Of a stretch of DNA of 64,000 nt, positions 1 to 9,472 are shown piece by piece. This stretch comes from an uncultured Spirochaetaceae bacterium (GTDB lineage: Bacteria > Spirochaetota > Spirochaetia > Treponematales > Treponemataceae), in the NCBI GenBank assembly GCA_902802305.1, contig CADCLG010000018.1, forward strand, positions 1 to 64,000, given 5' to 3'. Position 1 is the first letter of the stretch, and every line of letters begins with the position of its first letter. A program made the position numbers and the translations under genes. Under the pieces are notes generated by a model. The model saw only the letters and a program-made list of their open reading frames with translations, ran no database searches and had not been told where the DNA came from.

Positions 1-1125
1 ATTTATGAGTTTGACCGTTCCGGTAATTTTATCCGTCAGCTTGTAGAAGACAATACCTTTAAAAAACCAGAAGCAATTAAAATATATCAGCAGGGGCTTT
101 TGGTATGTGACCAGAATAAACTGATTGGCGTTGAAGCTGATACAGGGGCCCTTTTTGAGTATGCAAGAACAGGCAATGCACCTAGCCGGGTTACAACAGC
201 CATTGAGGATGTTAATAACAATGTCATTGTTTCTGATTTTCTTTCAAATGAAATATATATTATGTCCAAAATGCAGGAATTAATTGGAGGTCTCTTTGTT
301 CAGATAGAAAATGTAGATGCTTCTGCATTTCCGAATGTAACTTTTGAAATTAAAGTAGAAAACCGCCACCGTCAGCCGGTAGTAGGCTTGCAGGCAAATA
401 ATTTTTATATAAGCGAAAACAAACGCCCTGCCGCTCAGATTCAATTTCTAGGAGCCGGTTCAAACAATTCCGGGGCTGATATAACCCTTGTTATTGATCG
501 TTCTGCTTCTTCTGAATATAAAGAAGAAATAGAAACTGCTGTAAAAGAAATTGCCGCTTCCATGAAGGAAAAAAGTATTTTAAGGCTTGTATCGGCCGGG
601 CAGATTCCTGTTCTGGAATATGTGGGTTCTCCGGAAGGCGTAAAAAACTTTAATATTGAGTCCCTTAAGAATCCTCAGGCAAAAAATACATCTATTGATT
701 TGGCTTTAAGACTGGCTGCTAATGATTTGATAAATGCTGACCGTAAGCGTTCTATTATTTTTATTTCTGATGGAAATGTTTCTTCTTCATCTTTTGAAAA
801 ATATACGCTTGCAGAGCTTTCTTCTTATCTGAATAATAATATTATTGGATTTTCGTTTATCCAGCTTTCTCAAAAAGCGGTTGCATCAGAATATGATTAT
901 CTGATTTCAAATACCAGAGGTGAACTATATTACGTATACAGACCAGAAAGCCTTTCTTCTGTTGTAAGCGATATTATAAATCAGCCTAACGGAATCTATC
1001 AACTGTCATATCTATCTTCACTGCCTACAAACTTTGGAGAAAACTTTCTTCCTCTTGAAATAGAGGTTTATCTTTTGAACCGCAGCGGAAGGGCAGAGAG
1101 CGGATATTTTGCTCCTTTAGAGTAG
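1..1125 (+). CDS. NHL-repeat and VWA-domain protein (5' truncated)
   Basis: The reading frame is open from base 1, so the N-terminus lies outside the window. The first ~100 residues look like beta-propeller (NHL-type) blades, with YEFDRSGNF at the very start. A short beta domain follows, then a von Willebrand A-like domain whose DRSAS sequence matches the DxSxS metal-site motif, with a later FISDG strand. VWA domains usually bind a protein or metal partner; the NHL part suggests an extracytoplasmic scaffold role, which is inference. The start of the protein, including any signal peptide, cannot be seen. Its stop overlaps the stop of the convergent dinB gene by 9 bases. No specific function is claimed. 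Confidence 0.8.
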   Translation: MYEFDRSGNFIRQLVEDNTFKKPEAIKIYQQGLLVCDQNKLIGVEADTGALFEYARTGNAPSRVTTAIEDVNNNVIVSDFLSNEIYIMSKMQELIGGLFVQIENVDASAFPNVTFEIKVENRHRQPVVGLQANNFYISENKRPAAQIQFLGAGSNNSGADITLVIDRSASSEYKEEIETAVKEIAASMKEKSILRLVSAGQIPVLEYVGSPEGVKNFNIESLKNPQAKNTSIDLALRLAANDLINADRKRSIIFISDGNVSSSSFEKYTLAELSSYLNNNIIGFSFIQLSQKAVASEYDYLISNTRGELYYVYRPESLSSVVSDIINQPNGIYQLSYLSSLPTNFGENFLPLEIEVYLLNRSGRAESGYFAPLE

Positions 1126-2289
1126 CCTTGCCTTTTGTATTTTTATTTCGGGATGCTTTTTTTCTAATTTTAATATTGCTCTTTCTACAGCCTGTTTTTT
1201 TTCGCTGCCATCATCAAAAAGCTCCTGCTGAATGTCCTTTTCTTTGTCTGTAATGTTTTCAAAGCCAACTCCCAGCAGTCTTATGCCCCTTTTGTAATCG
1301 TATTTTTTTTCAAATAGCTGGCGGGCAATGGAGTAGAAGGTATCTGTCGTAAGTATATTTCTGTCGCTTTTTTCCTGAATTGAAACCGTTGTAAAATCTT
1401 CATAGCGGATTTTTATCATAACTGTTTTTGAAAAACCGTTTTCTTTTAGAAGACGAAACATAACTCCCTGGCAGAGGCGGAGAATAGTAGTTTCTGCTGT
1501 ATAAATATCATAAATATCATCAGAAAATGTAGTTTCTGCACTGATTGAATGAGATTTTGTTTCTCCCGAGAAGGTTTCTGTTTCTAAGCCTCGGACTGCA
1601 TTGTAAAGAAAGCTTCCCATGTTATTTCCAAATAAAAAGTGAAGGGTTTCAATTTGCTTTTCATAAATATCCCTCGTAGTATAAAAGCCGTGGGAATTAA
1701 GGTTTTCAAGAGTTTTCTTTCCGACACCGAAAACTTTTTTGAGTGGAAGATTAAGCATAAAATCCTGTTCACTGCCGGGTTTTACAAAATAGAATCCGTC
1801 AGGCTTGTTTATATCAGAAGCAATTTTTGCAAGATATTTTGTCTGAGCAAGTCCGCATGAAACTGTAAGCCCTGTTTCTTCTTTTACACGCTTTTTAATT
1901 TTCATTGCAGTATCTTCCGGCTTACCGAATAAATCTTCTGTACCAGTTAAATCGATGAAGGCCTCATCAATGGACATCTGGTTAACATCAGGTGAAAAAT
2001 CATGAAAAATAGACATAACTCTGTATGACATTTCGGCATATCTTTTCATATTTCCTGGAATGAAGATTCCATTTGGGCATAATTTATAAGCCTGATAAAT
2101 TGGCATGGCTGAATGTACGCCGTATTTTCTTGCTTCGTAAGAGGCGGTGGAGACAACGCTTCGTTTATCTGTGGGTTTACCGCCTATAATCAGTGGTTTT
2201 CCCCTGTATTCTGGATGATCAAGCTGTTCAACCGAGGCAAAAAAGGCGTCTAAATCAACATGTAAAAAATATTTTTGTATATCTGCCAT
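1117..2289 (-). CDS. dinB: DNA polymerase IV (Y-family, DinB)
   Basis: Translesion DNA polymerase that copies damaged templates with low fidelity. The 390-residue length is normal for the family. Catalytic acidic residues are visible at D12 in HVDLDAFF and at D108/E109 in MSIDEAF, followed by the fingers, the thumb helix-hairpin-helix (KKVFGVGKKTLENL) and the little-finger domain. The C-terminus carries no clear beta-clamp pentapeptide, though QQELFDD near residue 366 is a candidate clamp-binding motif. The start codon directly abuts the stop of the upstream membrane-protein gene, so the two are probably cotranscribed. No LexA-type operator was recognised nearby. Confidence 0.95.
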   Translation of the reverse strand: MADIQKYFLHVDLDAFFASVEQLDHPEYRGKPLIIGGKPTDKRSVVSTASYEARKYGVHSAMPIYQAYKLCPNGIFIPGNMKRYAEMSYRVMSIFHDFSPDVNQMSIDEAFIDLTGTEDLFGKPEDTAMKIKKRVKEETGLTVSCGLAQTKYLAKIASDINKPDGFYFVKPGSEQDFMLNLPLKKVFGVGKKTLENLNSHGFYTTRDIYEKQIETLHFLFGNNMGSFLYNAVRGLETETFSGETKSHSISAETTFSDDIYDIYTAETTILRLCQGVMFRLLKENGFSKTVMIKIRYEDFTTVSIQEKSDRNILTTDTFYSIARQLFEKKYDYKRGIRLLGVGFENITDKEKDIQQELFDDGSEKKQAVERAILKLEKKHPEIKIQKARLL

Positions 2290-4235
2290 TACTTTTGCCT
2301 GCTCTCAATAATTATTATTTCTTCTTTTGTGTGATAAACCATGCTTTCATCAGTCCTTGTATAAACCCTTATCATCAGTGTCTGGCTAACATCAGAAGAA
2401 CCGTATTCGAATGTTAATTCTGTTGGCGGATTGTATGGAATCAAGAATGAGCTTGTGTTTTTTTGAGTAACTTCGTATTCGTTATCAGAATATAAAACTG
2501 GATTTTCATTTTGAGCAGATACTGTAAACTCAACAAAATCAGTATTTTCTGGAAGCTTAATTTTTACACTTCTAATTATGTTTCCAAATATCAATGAATC
2601 ATGATAATCAGTCTCTACTGCAATTGAATCATCTGGAATTATTTTTGCCAGAGGAGTTGAAGTTTTATTATTTGTAAATAAAATTGAATTGCAGGTAAAA
2701 AAGAAAATCAGAAAAAATAAATAGGTGGACGAAATGACTATTGCAAAAATCCTTTTTTGAGTGAATCGTTTTTTTATATCCGCAAATATTCGTAAAAGCA
2801 TTAAGAAAAGGGGCAGAAGAACCAGGGGAAGTAAAATGCAGCTCCAGTTACTGTGCATAAAGAACTGGCGTAAAACCTGATAGTCAGTGTAATTATAAAT
2901 ATAGAAGATGTATGGCGTAAAAATCGCTATTATAAAGATAAAAAGCACTATATGTGTCCAGTTTTTCTTTACAATCAGTGAGATTATGGCAGCAATGGAA
3001 ATAGCAAAAAAAATTGGAAATAGTGAAATATCAATTATTGTGAACAAAAGCAAATTGTTGAGGGTTGTAACCAGAATTAAAAAATCAACGGATTTTCCGC
3101 TATAACTTTTTGTAAAAATCATTTCAAAGAAATAAAAAATGGAAATCAGGGCTCCTGAAAGTAAAATCTGCAGGATTATGATTCCAAAGGCGGTTCCTGA
3201 AAATGGATGTATTTTATTTGCCAGAAAATAAAATAGTTTTCCCGCAAAAAAGCCTGCAAGCAATAAGGTAAAGGTAGAAGGAATGGCATGCCAGTTGTTT
3301 CTTATTTCTGTCCAGGCCTTGTTTTTTAGGCGGGCATTTATAAAGCCTATAAAAAAAACAAAAAATAAAATGCTGAAGGTTAAAATAAGTATGATTTTTA
3401 CGATTGTGTATTCCGAAAACCAGATTGATTTATTGAAAAAGGAAAACATAAAGGAATGATAGTCATTTGCTGTGTGAAATTCATTTTTATAATTATCAAT
3501 TAAATCAAGAATTGTATTTGTGATTTTATCAATTTCTTTGTAAGTAGAAAGAAAATCAAGGTGAAAATCAAGCTTAACGGCTGGAATGTCATTTGAAAGA
3601 AAAGCCTGTAAAAGCTCATCGTGAAGAAAACTGTATTTTGAATACTGACTTAAATAATAAAGAGGCAGGTCTTTTGTCAACTGTTGATTTGCATAAGCTG
3701 TAAAGACGTTTTTGACCATCCAGAAAGGAGCTGTTTTTCCCTTGCTGCCACAAATAAAAGAATTTTTTGCTGCTGAAAGATTTATTAAATAAACATAATT
3801 ATTTACATTTGAATTTAAGGAAGCTATGAATACCTGTGAACCTTTTATTGTGCTTTCAATCTGGGGAATTGAAAATTCGTTATAGGAAATTATCACCGTT
3901 GAATTTATAGCTTCGTCTTTCAGTTTTGCAAGAGTATCAAATAAAATATTCCGGTAATTACAGGCTTCTTCAAGCTTGAAAAATAAAATAAGATTTTCGT
4001 TGGTTTTTTCAGGCAGATTATTGTTGTAAATAACAATATTATAAGGAAACTGATTCTGTCCCTTTGAAACTATATTTTGAATTTGCGGATTAAAATCCTG
4101 TCGGCACAGGATATTAAAGAGTTCATCACATAATTCAAGCCCAGATTTTCTGCCAGTTGCACACAAGGGCAACAGAAAAAAATGGAAGAGGAATATGATT
4201 GAATAGAGTATTTTTTTTCTAGAATTCATCCGCAT
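2289..4235 (-). CDS. Multi-pass membrane protein with large extracytoplasmic N-terminal domain, unknown function
   Basis: Not assigned to a family with confidence. It has an N-terminal signal or anchor segment, a ~240-residue extracytoplasmic domain, about seven hydrophobic helices in the middle third and a ~100-residue soluble C-terminal domain. The layout (lumenal domain followed by a bundle of helices) resembles M28-peptidase/Gaa1-like membrane proteins. FLHDELLQAF...IPAVKL loosely resembles the M28 'SDHxxF..GIPAVxL' segment, but other zinc ligands are not evident. The frame extends to a TTG at 4268. I prefer ATG 4235 because a TATAAA box (4242-4247) ends 6 bases upstream of it, as in other genes here. 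The stop touches the dinB start. Confidence 0.75.
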   Translation of the reverse strand: MRMNSRKKILYSIIFLFHFFLLPLCATGRKSGLELCDELFNILCRQDFNPQIQNIVSKGQNQFPYNIVIYNNNLPEKTNENLILFFKLEEACNYRNILFDTLAKLKDEAINSTVIISYNEFSIPQIESTIKGSQVFIASLNSNVNNYVYLINLSAAKNSFICGSKGKTAPFWMVKNVFTAYANQQLTKDLPLYYLSQYSKYSFLHDELLQAFLSNDIPAVKLDFHLDFLSTYKEIDKITNTILDLIDNYKNEFHTANDYHSFMFSFFNKSIWFSEYTIVKIILILTFSILFFVFFIGFINARLKNKAWTEIRNNWHAIPSTFTLLLAGFFAGKLFYFLANKIHPFSGTAFGIIILQILLSGALISIFYFFEMIFTKSYSGKSVDFLILVTTLNNLLLFTIIDISLFPIFFAISIAAIISLIVKKNWTHIVLFIFIIAIFTPYIFYIYNYTDYQVLRQFFMHSNWSCILLPLVLLPLFLMLLRIFADIKKRFTQKRIFAIVISSTYLFFLIFFFTCNSILFTNNKTSTPLAKIIPDDSIAVETDYHDSLIFGNIIRSVKIKLPENTDFVEFTVSAQNENPVLYSDNEYEVTQKNTSSFLIPYNPPTELTFEYGSSDVSQTLMIRVYTRTDESMVYHTKEEIIIIESRQK

Positions 4236-4256
4236 AAATAGTTTATAAATTAAGTG

Positions 4257-4285
4257 TTTACAATGCAAGTCCTATTGTGTATAAT
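4257..4285 (+). promoter_or_regulatory. Sigma-70-type promoter for the 4320 operon
   Basis: TTTACA (4257-4262), a 17-base spacer and a perfect TATAAT (4280-4285). The first gene downstream starts at 4320 with an AGAAGGA ribosome-binding site, giving a leader of about 28 bases. The promoter sits in the short divergent gap shared with the minus-strand membrane-protein gene. Confidence 0.75.
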
Positions 4286-4319
4286 TAACTTTGCATAAAT
4301 GAATTTCAGAAGGAATTAA

Positions 4320-5486
4320 ATGAGCTCGACATCGAAAAAATTCATAATAGAACTGCCTCTTAAAGTTATTCTTACAGAGAATGGCGCTTCAAATTTTATG
4401 AGCCATAATAAAAAACTTATTCGTTTCAGGCTTGCGGATAATGTTGATGAATATGGTATTTCAATGAATAAATTTTCTCCACAGTCAATTCAAAGCATGA
4501 TTATGGTTGATTATATTTCAAAAATTGAAATTTCAATGTCTGAATTTGTTTCTTCCCGCCAGGAAGTAATGGATTTGTCAAAAGTCATTGTTTTTTCAAT
4601 TCTATATAAGCAGTTCGACCGTGATGTTTATGCCTCTTTAATTCAGTGCGAATGTGTTAGAAAACATAACAGAGCTAATCCTTCAAAATTAATTGATGAG
4701 CAGACTAAGATGAGCGACCGTCAGTTGCGTGCAACTCTTCAAAATAAGGATAGTATCATTCAGTCTACCCGAAAGAATATTCTTGATCCAATCTGGAAAT
4801 CAATCATGAGTAATAAAGATTACTCAGCTGAAGAAAAAAATATCTATCTTTTGATGTCCGAAAAATTCCTCAATAAAATGGGGCTTATGAACTGGTATAT
4901 TCTTACCCTGTTCTGTAAGTCCGACGGTGCAAACGAAATGTTCATTGCAATCCGTAATCTTTTGAATTCCTATATGGAAAAATCAAAGGTTGCAGAATAT
5001 ATTTCGGTAATGATTATGGAGCTGGCTTTAAACAACGAAAATACAAACATCCGTAAGGAAGCCAGAACAATGTATCAGGGAATTGATGATATTGATTCCT
5101 TGATTTTTGACCCTGAAATACGTTCTAAAATTGTTGCAGAATTACAGCGCAAACATGAACTTGTATTTCTGTCTTGGAAATTGGGAGGAGGCTCTTCTTC
5201 TATCGGTAAGCAGGGACGTCTTTCTATTACTCTTTATAACAAGGATGATGAGTTCCAGGAAGTTAAAGAGAATATTGATAATGCAAAATCTTCAAATACA
5301 GCCAAAAGAACGCTTATAGACTTTTATCGTGAATTGCCGGAAGGGCAGGAAGGAACTGATTTGGGCTTGTATTATCTTTCTTATCTTGATGATGCCTGCA
5401 AAAAGGTAAACGTTAAGTTTGAGTCTCTGGTTAATCAGTTTGCAGCCAGTGACCTTACCGTTATTACCTTGAATTTTAATTTCTAG
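4320..5486 (+). CDS. Conserved protein of unknown function, possibly with a degenerate GHKL-type ATPase fold
   Basis: 388 residues, soluble, no signal peptide. I do not recognise a characterised family. Two segments in the C-terminal half recall GHKL ATPase boxes: an N-box-like stretch (MELALNNENTNIRKEA, about residues 238-253) and a G2-box-like GTDLGLYYL followed by a final beta strand, as in histidine-kinase ATPase domains. The order and spacing fit but the canonical residues are incomplete, so nucleotide binding is only a hypothesis. It is first in a plus-strand run with a lipoprotein, trmB and ligA, under a good promoter and a strong AGAAGGA site. The next gene starts 1 base after its stop. 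Confidence 0.75.
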   Translation: MSSTSKKFIIELPLKVILTENGASNFMSHNKKLIRFRLADNVDEYGISMNKFSPQSIQSMIMVDYISKIEISMSEFVSSRQEVMDLSKVIVFSILYKQFDRDVYASLIQCECVRKHNRANPSKLIDEQTKMSDRQLRATLQNKDSIIQSTRKNILDPIWKSIMSNKDYSAEEKNIYLLMSEKFLNKMGLMNWYILTLFCKSDGANEMFIAIRNLLNSYMEKSKVAEYISVMIMELALNNENTNIRKEARTMYQGIDDIDSLIFDPEIRSKIVAELQRKHELVFLSWKLGGGSSSIGKQGRLSITLYNKDDEFQEVKENIDNAKSSNTAKRTLIDFYRELPEGQEGTDLGLYYLSYLDDACKKVNVKFESLVNQFAASDLTVITLNFNF

Positions 5487-5487
5487 T

Positions 5488-6147
5488 ATGCGTAAAAAAA
5501 ATTCTGCTTATAAAATATTATTCTCTCTTTTTGTTTTTCTTACAGCTTTATTCTTACTTTCCTGTACACAAAGCTTACCTGAAATTCGTTATTCAAATAT
5601 GACTGTAATTTTTGATTACAGAGATAATGATTCTTTACCAGATTCCCGTCTTTCTGTTTTTGTTGAATCGATCAGTGATGTTCGTCGTTACGAAAGTATA
5701 AATATTGTAAATAATCAAAATGGCTTTACCTGGGATGTTTCGCAGTTGATTAGAGTAAGAAGTGCGGAAAAAATGTATGCGGGAAATACCAATTTAAAGG
5801 TTCCTGCCGGAGAAATGATTCCAACCGGAGAATATAAAATTGTTTATGCCAATGCGGATTTGGAAGAGGTCGTGTCAAAAGGAAAGCTTGAATACGATTC
5901 TGTTTTTTATGAAACTAAGGCCAGCGATATCCCTGATTTAATGACACAAAAAAAAGGTCTGAGATATATTACAATTTATGATAAAAGTGACAAAATGATT
6001 TATTACGGAGAAAGAAACGCTCAATTAAGCGATAATAGAAAAATATGGAACCGGTATTCAAATGCTTCATATTTTCATGAGATATGGATTTTACCGGACA
6101 AATCTGTTATTTGTCGTATGCCAAAACAGATGGTAGTACCTTCATAA
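5488..6147 (+). CDS. Lipoprotein of unknown function
   Basis: 219 residues with a basic N-terminus, a hydrophobic stretch and a lipobox-like LFLLSC ending at Cys 26, so it is probably exported and lipid-anchored. The mature part is beta-rich in appearance, and no named domain was recognised. It starts 1 base after the preceding gene's stop and is followed 11 bases later by trmB, so it belongs to the same transcript. Spirochaetes anchor many periplasmic and surface proteins this way; which membrane it occupies cannot be told from the sequence. Confidence 0.8.
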   Translation: MRKKNSAYKILFSLFVFLTALFLLSCTQSLPEIRYSNMTVIFDYRDNDSLPDSRLSVFVESISDVRRYESINIVNNQNGFTWDVSQLIRVRSAEKMYAGNTNLKVPAGEMIPTGEYKIVYANADLEEVVSKGKLEYDSVFYETKASDIPDLMTQKKGLRYITIYDKSDKMIYYGERNAQLSDNRKIWNRYSNASYFHEIWILPDKSVICRMPKQMVVPS

Positions 6148-6158
6148 TAGGAAAAAAT

Positions 6159-6896
6159 ATGGAAATAGATTTAGATAACAAAGATTATCAAAGTGAAAAG
6201 TCTGACTCTTTAGACGTACCCTTACACCGCGAAGTAAAAACCTATGTTCTTCGTATAGGAAGAATGACATCAGCCCAGGAAAAGGCTTATAATGATTTAT
6301 CACCGTCCTGGTGCATTCCTTTTGAAAATAAAAAGATTAATTTTGTCGATATTTTTGGAAATACAAATCCTATCGTAATAGAAATAGGCTTTGGAATGGG
6401 AGATGCAACTGCAAAGCTCGCAAAAGCTAACCCAAATATAAACTATATAGGAATTGAAGTTCACAGACCCGGTGTTGGTAAGCTTTTGAGTGAAATCAAA
6501 CGTCTGGATTTAAAGAATCTTTACATTATTGAACATGATGCACTTGAAGTTCTTGAATATATGGTTGGTGACAATTCAATAAATGGTTTCCATATTTTCT
6601 TCCCTGATCCATGGCCTAAAAAACGTCATCACAAACGACGCTTGGTTCAGAGACCTAGAACAAATCTTATAGCTCAAAAACTGGCTGCTGGAGGCTATAT
6701 TTATTTTGTAACCGACTGGCTTGAATATGCAGAGTTTGCTCTTGAAGAGCTGACAAATACGCCTATGCTCAAGAATAAATATGAGGGATTCGCAGAACCT
6801 CAACCTTGGCGTGCTCAGACTAAGTTTGAGCGTAAAGGCCTTTCTCAGGATCGTCCAATAACAGAATTGTATTTTGAAAAAATCGAGAAAAAATGA
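6159..6896 (+). CDS. trmB: tRNA (guanine-N7-)-methyltransferase
   Basis: Methylates G46 of tRNA using S-adenosylmethionine. The SAM-binding loop is visible as VIEIGFGMGDAT, and the family signature DPWPKKRHHKRR lies in the second half, followed by a C-terminal TELYFEK-type ending. I chose ATG 6159 (245 aa, the usual family size), which has an AGGAAAA site just upstream and follows the lipoprotein gene. An upstream in-frame start at 6084 would overlap that gene by 64 bases and adds residues with no family counterpart. The stop overlaps the ligA start by 4 bases (ATGA), indicating translational coupling. Confidence 0.93.
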   Translation: MEIDLDNKDYQSEKSDSLDVPLHREVKTYVLRIGRMTSAQEKAYNDLSPSWCIPFENKKINFVDIFGNTNPIVIEIGFGMGDATAKLAKANPNINYIGIEVHRPGVGKLLSEIKRLDLKNLYIIEHDALEVLEYMVGDNSINGFHIFFPDPWPKKRHHKRRLVQRPRTNLIAQKLAAGGYIYFVTDWLEYAEFALEELTNTPMLKNKYEGFAEPQPWRAQTKFERKGLSQDRPITELYFEKIEKK

Positions 6897-8833
6897 CAGA
6901 ATTATTTGATATGCCAAATCAATCTGATTCCCAGAAAATAAAAGAGCTTGAAAGCCTTATCCTTCGCTATCAGCAGTCTTATTACAATGGAGAAGGCGAA
7001 ATCTCCGATGTCGAATTTGATAAGCTTTGGGACCAGTTGAAAGAACTGAATCCCGATAGTCCGATTCTTAAAAAAGTTGGTGCTGATTCCGGTAACTTTA
7101 CAAAAACAGCCCATGTAATGCCAATGGGAAGTCAGGAAAAAGCCGCAAATCCCGAGCAGTTTTTAGAATGGGCCAATAAGCATGTTTATAATGAATATCT
7201 TGTTGAATATAAGCTTGACGGTGCTTCACTTGAATTGCAGTATCAGAATGGTGAGCTGGTTAAGGCAGTTACCCGTGGAAACGGTTCAATTGGAGATGAT
7301 ATAACTGCCAATGCAAAAAAAATGAAGGGTGTTCTTCCCCAGATAATTTGTAATGGAAAGAAGCTGCCTTTTACTGGTGGTGTCCGCGGTGAAGTTATAA
7401 TGACTCATGAGGTTCATCAAAAGTATTTTTCAGATAAGGCAAACTGTCGTAATGCTGCAAATGGACTTATGAAGCGTAAAGACGGGCAGGGAAGTGAATA
7501 TCTTACATTAATCACTTATGATGCCTTGTCTACTGATGGTCAGATCTACTTTTCAACCGAGCAGGAAAAAATTAAATGGCTGATTGACTGCGGTTTTAAT
7601 GTCGTAAAGCTTGTAATCTGCAAAAATCCTCAGAGAGTTATTGCCTATCGTGCAAAGGTAATGGAAGAACGTAAAGCTCTGGATTATGATATTGATGGAC
7701 TTGTAGTTAAAGAAAGTAAAATCAATTTTGAAGATGCTGCCCGTGCCCGACCTGACCGACAGATAGCCTTTAAGTTTAGTTTGGAAGAAGCTGTTTCAAC
7801 CCTTCGCAAGGTTGAATGGAGTATTAACGGCTCTACCTACACACCTGTTGCAATTTTTGATGAAGTTGAATTGAATGGCACAAAGGTTCAGCGAGCCAGC
7901 CTTGCCAATCCCGATACTATGCGCAATCTTGGTGTAAAAATCGGTTCTCATGTTGTTGTTGTAAAACGAGGCGAAATCATCCCTAAAATAGAAAGCGTAG
8001 TAGAAGAAAAAAATATTGAAACTTCAGAAATTCCTTATCCTCAGGTATGTGAAGTATGCGGAAGTAAACTTGTAGATGAAGGTTCCCGCCTTTATTGTCC
8101 CAATAAAAAATGTTCAAAACGTATTCTTCATCAGCTTTTAAAATTTCAGCAGATTATAGATATCCGCGACTTAGGAGAAACCTTAATCACCCAGCTTTTT
8201 AATGATAAGGTTTTACAGTCAATTTCAGATATTTACAAATTAACTGTAGAAAGCCTTACCCCTTATTTTTTGAATGAAGAAAGTATAGAAGCCGAAAAAC
8301 GTTCGCTTGGTGCTGAAAAAGTTTACAAAAGTATACAGGCTCACAGAAATATCAAGCTTTCGACCTTCCTCGCTGGTTTTGATATAGATGATTTTGGTGA
8401 AACTACTGCAGAAAAACTTATTTCTGCGGGCTTTAATACTCTTGAAAAAATGCTTTCCGCAAGCGAAGACGAAATTGCAAATGTTTATGGATTTGCCTCT
8501 ATTATGGCTCATACAATAAAAGAGGGTCTTACAGAAAATGCAGAAGAAATGCAAAGCCTTGTAAATAGTGGAGTCATAAGCCTGCAGTCTGCTCTAGATG
8601 GCAAGTTGTCAGGAAAATCCTTCTGTTTTACTGGTGAGCTTACAACAATGAAACGTGCAGATGCTGAGCAACTGGTAAAGAAAAATGGCGGCTCTATAAA
8701 ATCTTCTGTTACAAAAGATTTAAGTTACCTGGTTACGAATGATACAACTTCTGGTTCTTCAAAAAATCAAAAAGCAGCAAAGCTTGGTATTCCTGTTATA
8801 AATGAAAAGGATTTTCTGGAACTTGTTAAATGA
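6893..8833 (+). CDS. ligA: NAD-dependent DNA ligase
   Basis: Seals nicks during replication and repair using NAD+. At 646 residues it is near the usual ~670. In order: a Ia-like N-terminal region, an adenylation domain with the nucleophile lysine K107 in KLDG, an OB fold, a four-Cys zinc finger (CEVCG ... CPNKKC), helix-hairpin-helix repeats and a C-terminal BRCT domain (GKSFCFTGELTTMKRADAE). All key elements are intact. It overlaps trmB by 4 bases, and the next small gene overlaps its stop by 4 bases, so three genes are translationally coupled. Confidence 0.97.
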   Translation: MTELFDMPNQSDSQKIKELESLILRYQQSYYNGEGEISDVEFDKLWDQLKELNPDSPILKKVGADSGNFTKTAHVMPMGSQEKAANPEQFLEWANKHVYNEYLVEYKLDGASLELQYQNGELVKAVTRGNGSIGDDITANAKKMKGVLPQIICNGKKLPFTGGVRGEVIMTHEVHQKYFSDKANCRNAANGLMKRKDGQGSEYLTLITYDALSTDGQIYFSTEQEKIKWLIDCGFNVVKLVICKNPQRVIAYRAKVMEERKALDYDIDGLVVKESKINFEDAARARPDRQIAFKFSLEEAVSTLRKVEWSINGSTYTPVAIFDEVELNGTKVQRASLANPDTMRNLGVKIGSHVVVVKRGEIIPKIESVVEEKNIETSEIPYPQVCEVCGSKLVDEGSRLYCPNKKCSKRILHQLLKFQQIIDIRDLGETLITQLFNDKVLQSISDIYKLTVESLTPYFLNEESIEAEKRSLGAEKVYKSIQAHRNIKLSTFLAGFDIDDFGETTAEKLISAGFNTLEKMLSASEDEIANVYGFASIMAHTIKEGLTENAEEMQSLVNSGVISLQSALDGKLSGKSFCFTGELTTMKRADAEQLVKKNGGSIKSSVTKDLSYLVTNDTTSGSSKNQKAAKLGIPVINEKDFLELVK

Positions 8834-9444
8834 AAAAACGCTATTATTTTTTATGGAGCTTTTTTCTTCTTATTTTTCTAATAGCTGGTGTGATTTTTGC
8901 CATATCATTTTTTAAATTTTTAAGTGTAAAAAAAACTATATCAGCCTTGCCCGAATATTCTTCAGAAGAATATCTCCGTATAAAAATATATGGTTCTTCC
9001 TATAATGATGATGGAAACACAATAAGCGGCAATTTTTCTTTAATAAATGAAAATGGTCTTGAAATTGCAGTTATTGAACGTTCCTGGAGCGGTTCTTATC
9101 TTGCCGTAGATTTTAAGGAAATAAAAATGGCAGATAAAAGCTTTTCCTTCCCCGAAAAAATCTACGGTCGTGACGAACTTTTGCAATATTCACATAAACC
9201 AAACAAGGGGACTTCTCTTGGAAAATATTACAACGAAAACGGAGAGTTTATTTTGCTTGGCAATAATTCCACAAAAATGCTGAGAAAAAAATACTATAAG
9301 ATTGCTTCCTTTGCTCTTGGAAAAAATATTTTTTCATTAAAATACAAAAAAACAGTTACAATTGATTTATCTTCCTGTATAAACGGAAAATATTACTCTA
9401 TTGTTCGAGTTCCTTCTGGAAACTACCTGCTGAGAGAACTTTAA
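8830..9444 (+). CDS. Small membrane-anchored protein, unknown function
   Basis: 204 residues with one strong N-terminal hydrophobic helix (about residues 8-32) and a beta-rich soluble domain that should lie outside the cytoplasm. No lipobox and no domain was recognised. The ATG overlaps the ligA stop (ATGA), so it is the last gene of the 4320-9444 run. The convergent M23 peptidase gene ends 28 bases away. The gap holds a T-run but no convincing hairpin. Confidence 0.7.
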   Translation: MKKRYYFLWSFFLLIFLIAGVIFAISFFKFLSVKKTISALPEYSSEEYLRIKIYGSSYNDDGNTISGNFSLINENGLEIAVIERSWSGSYLAVDFKEIKMADKSFSFPEKIYGRDELLQYSHKPNKGTSLGKYYNENGEFILLGNNSTKMLRKKYYKIASFALGKNIFSLKYKKTVTIDLSSCINGKYYSIVRVPSGNYLLREL

Positions 9445-9472
9445 TTTTTTTATAACTTTGATTTTCACCTGC

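Noticed and set aside
6084..6158. Upstream start for trmB at 6084
   Set aside because: It overlaps the lipoprotein gene by 64 bases and adds residues absent from the family; ATG 6159 has a ribosome site.
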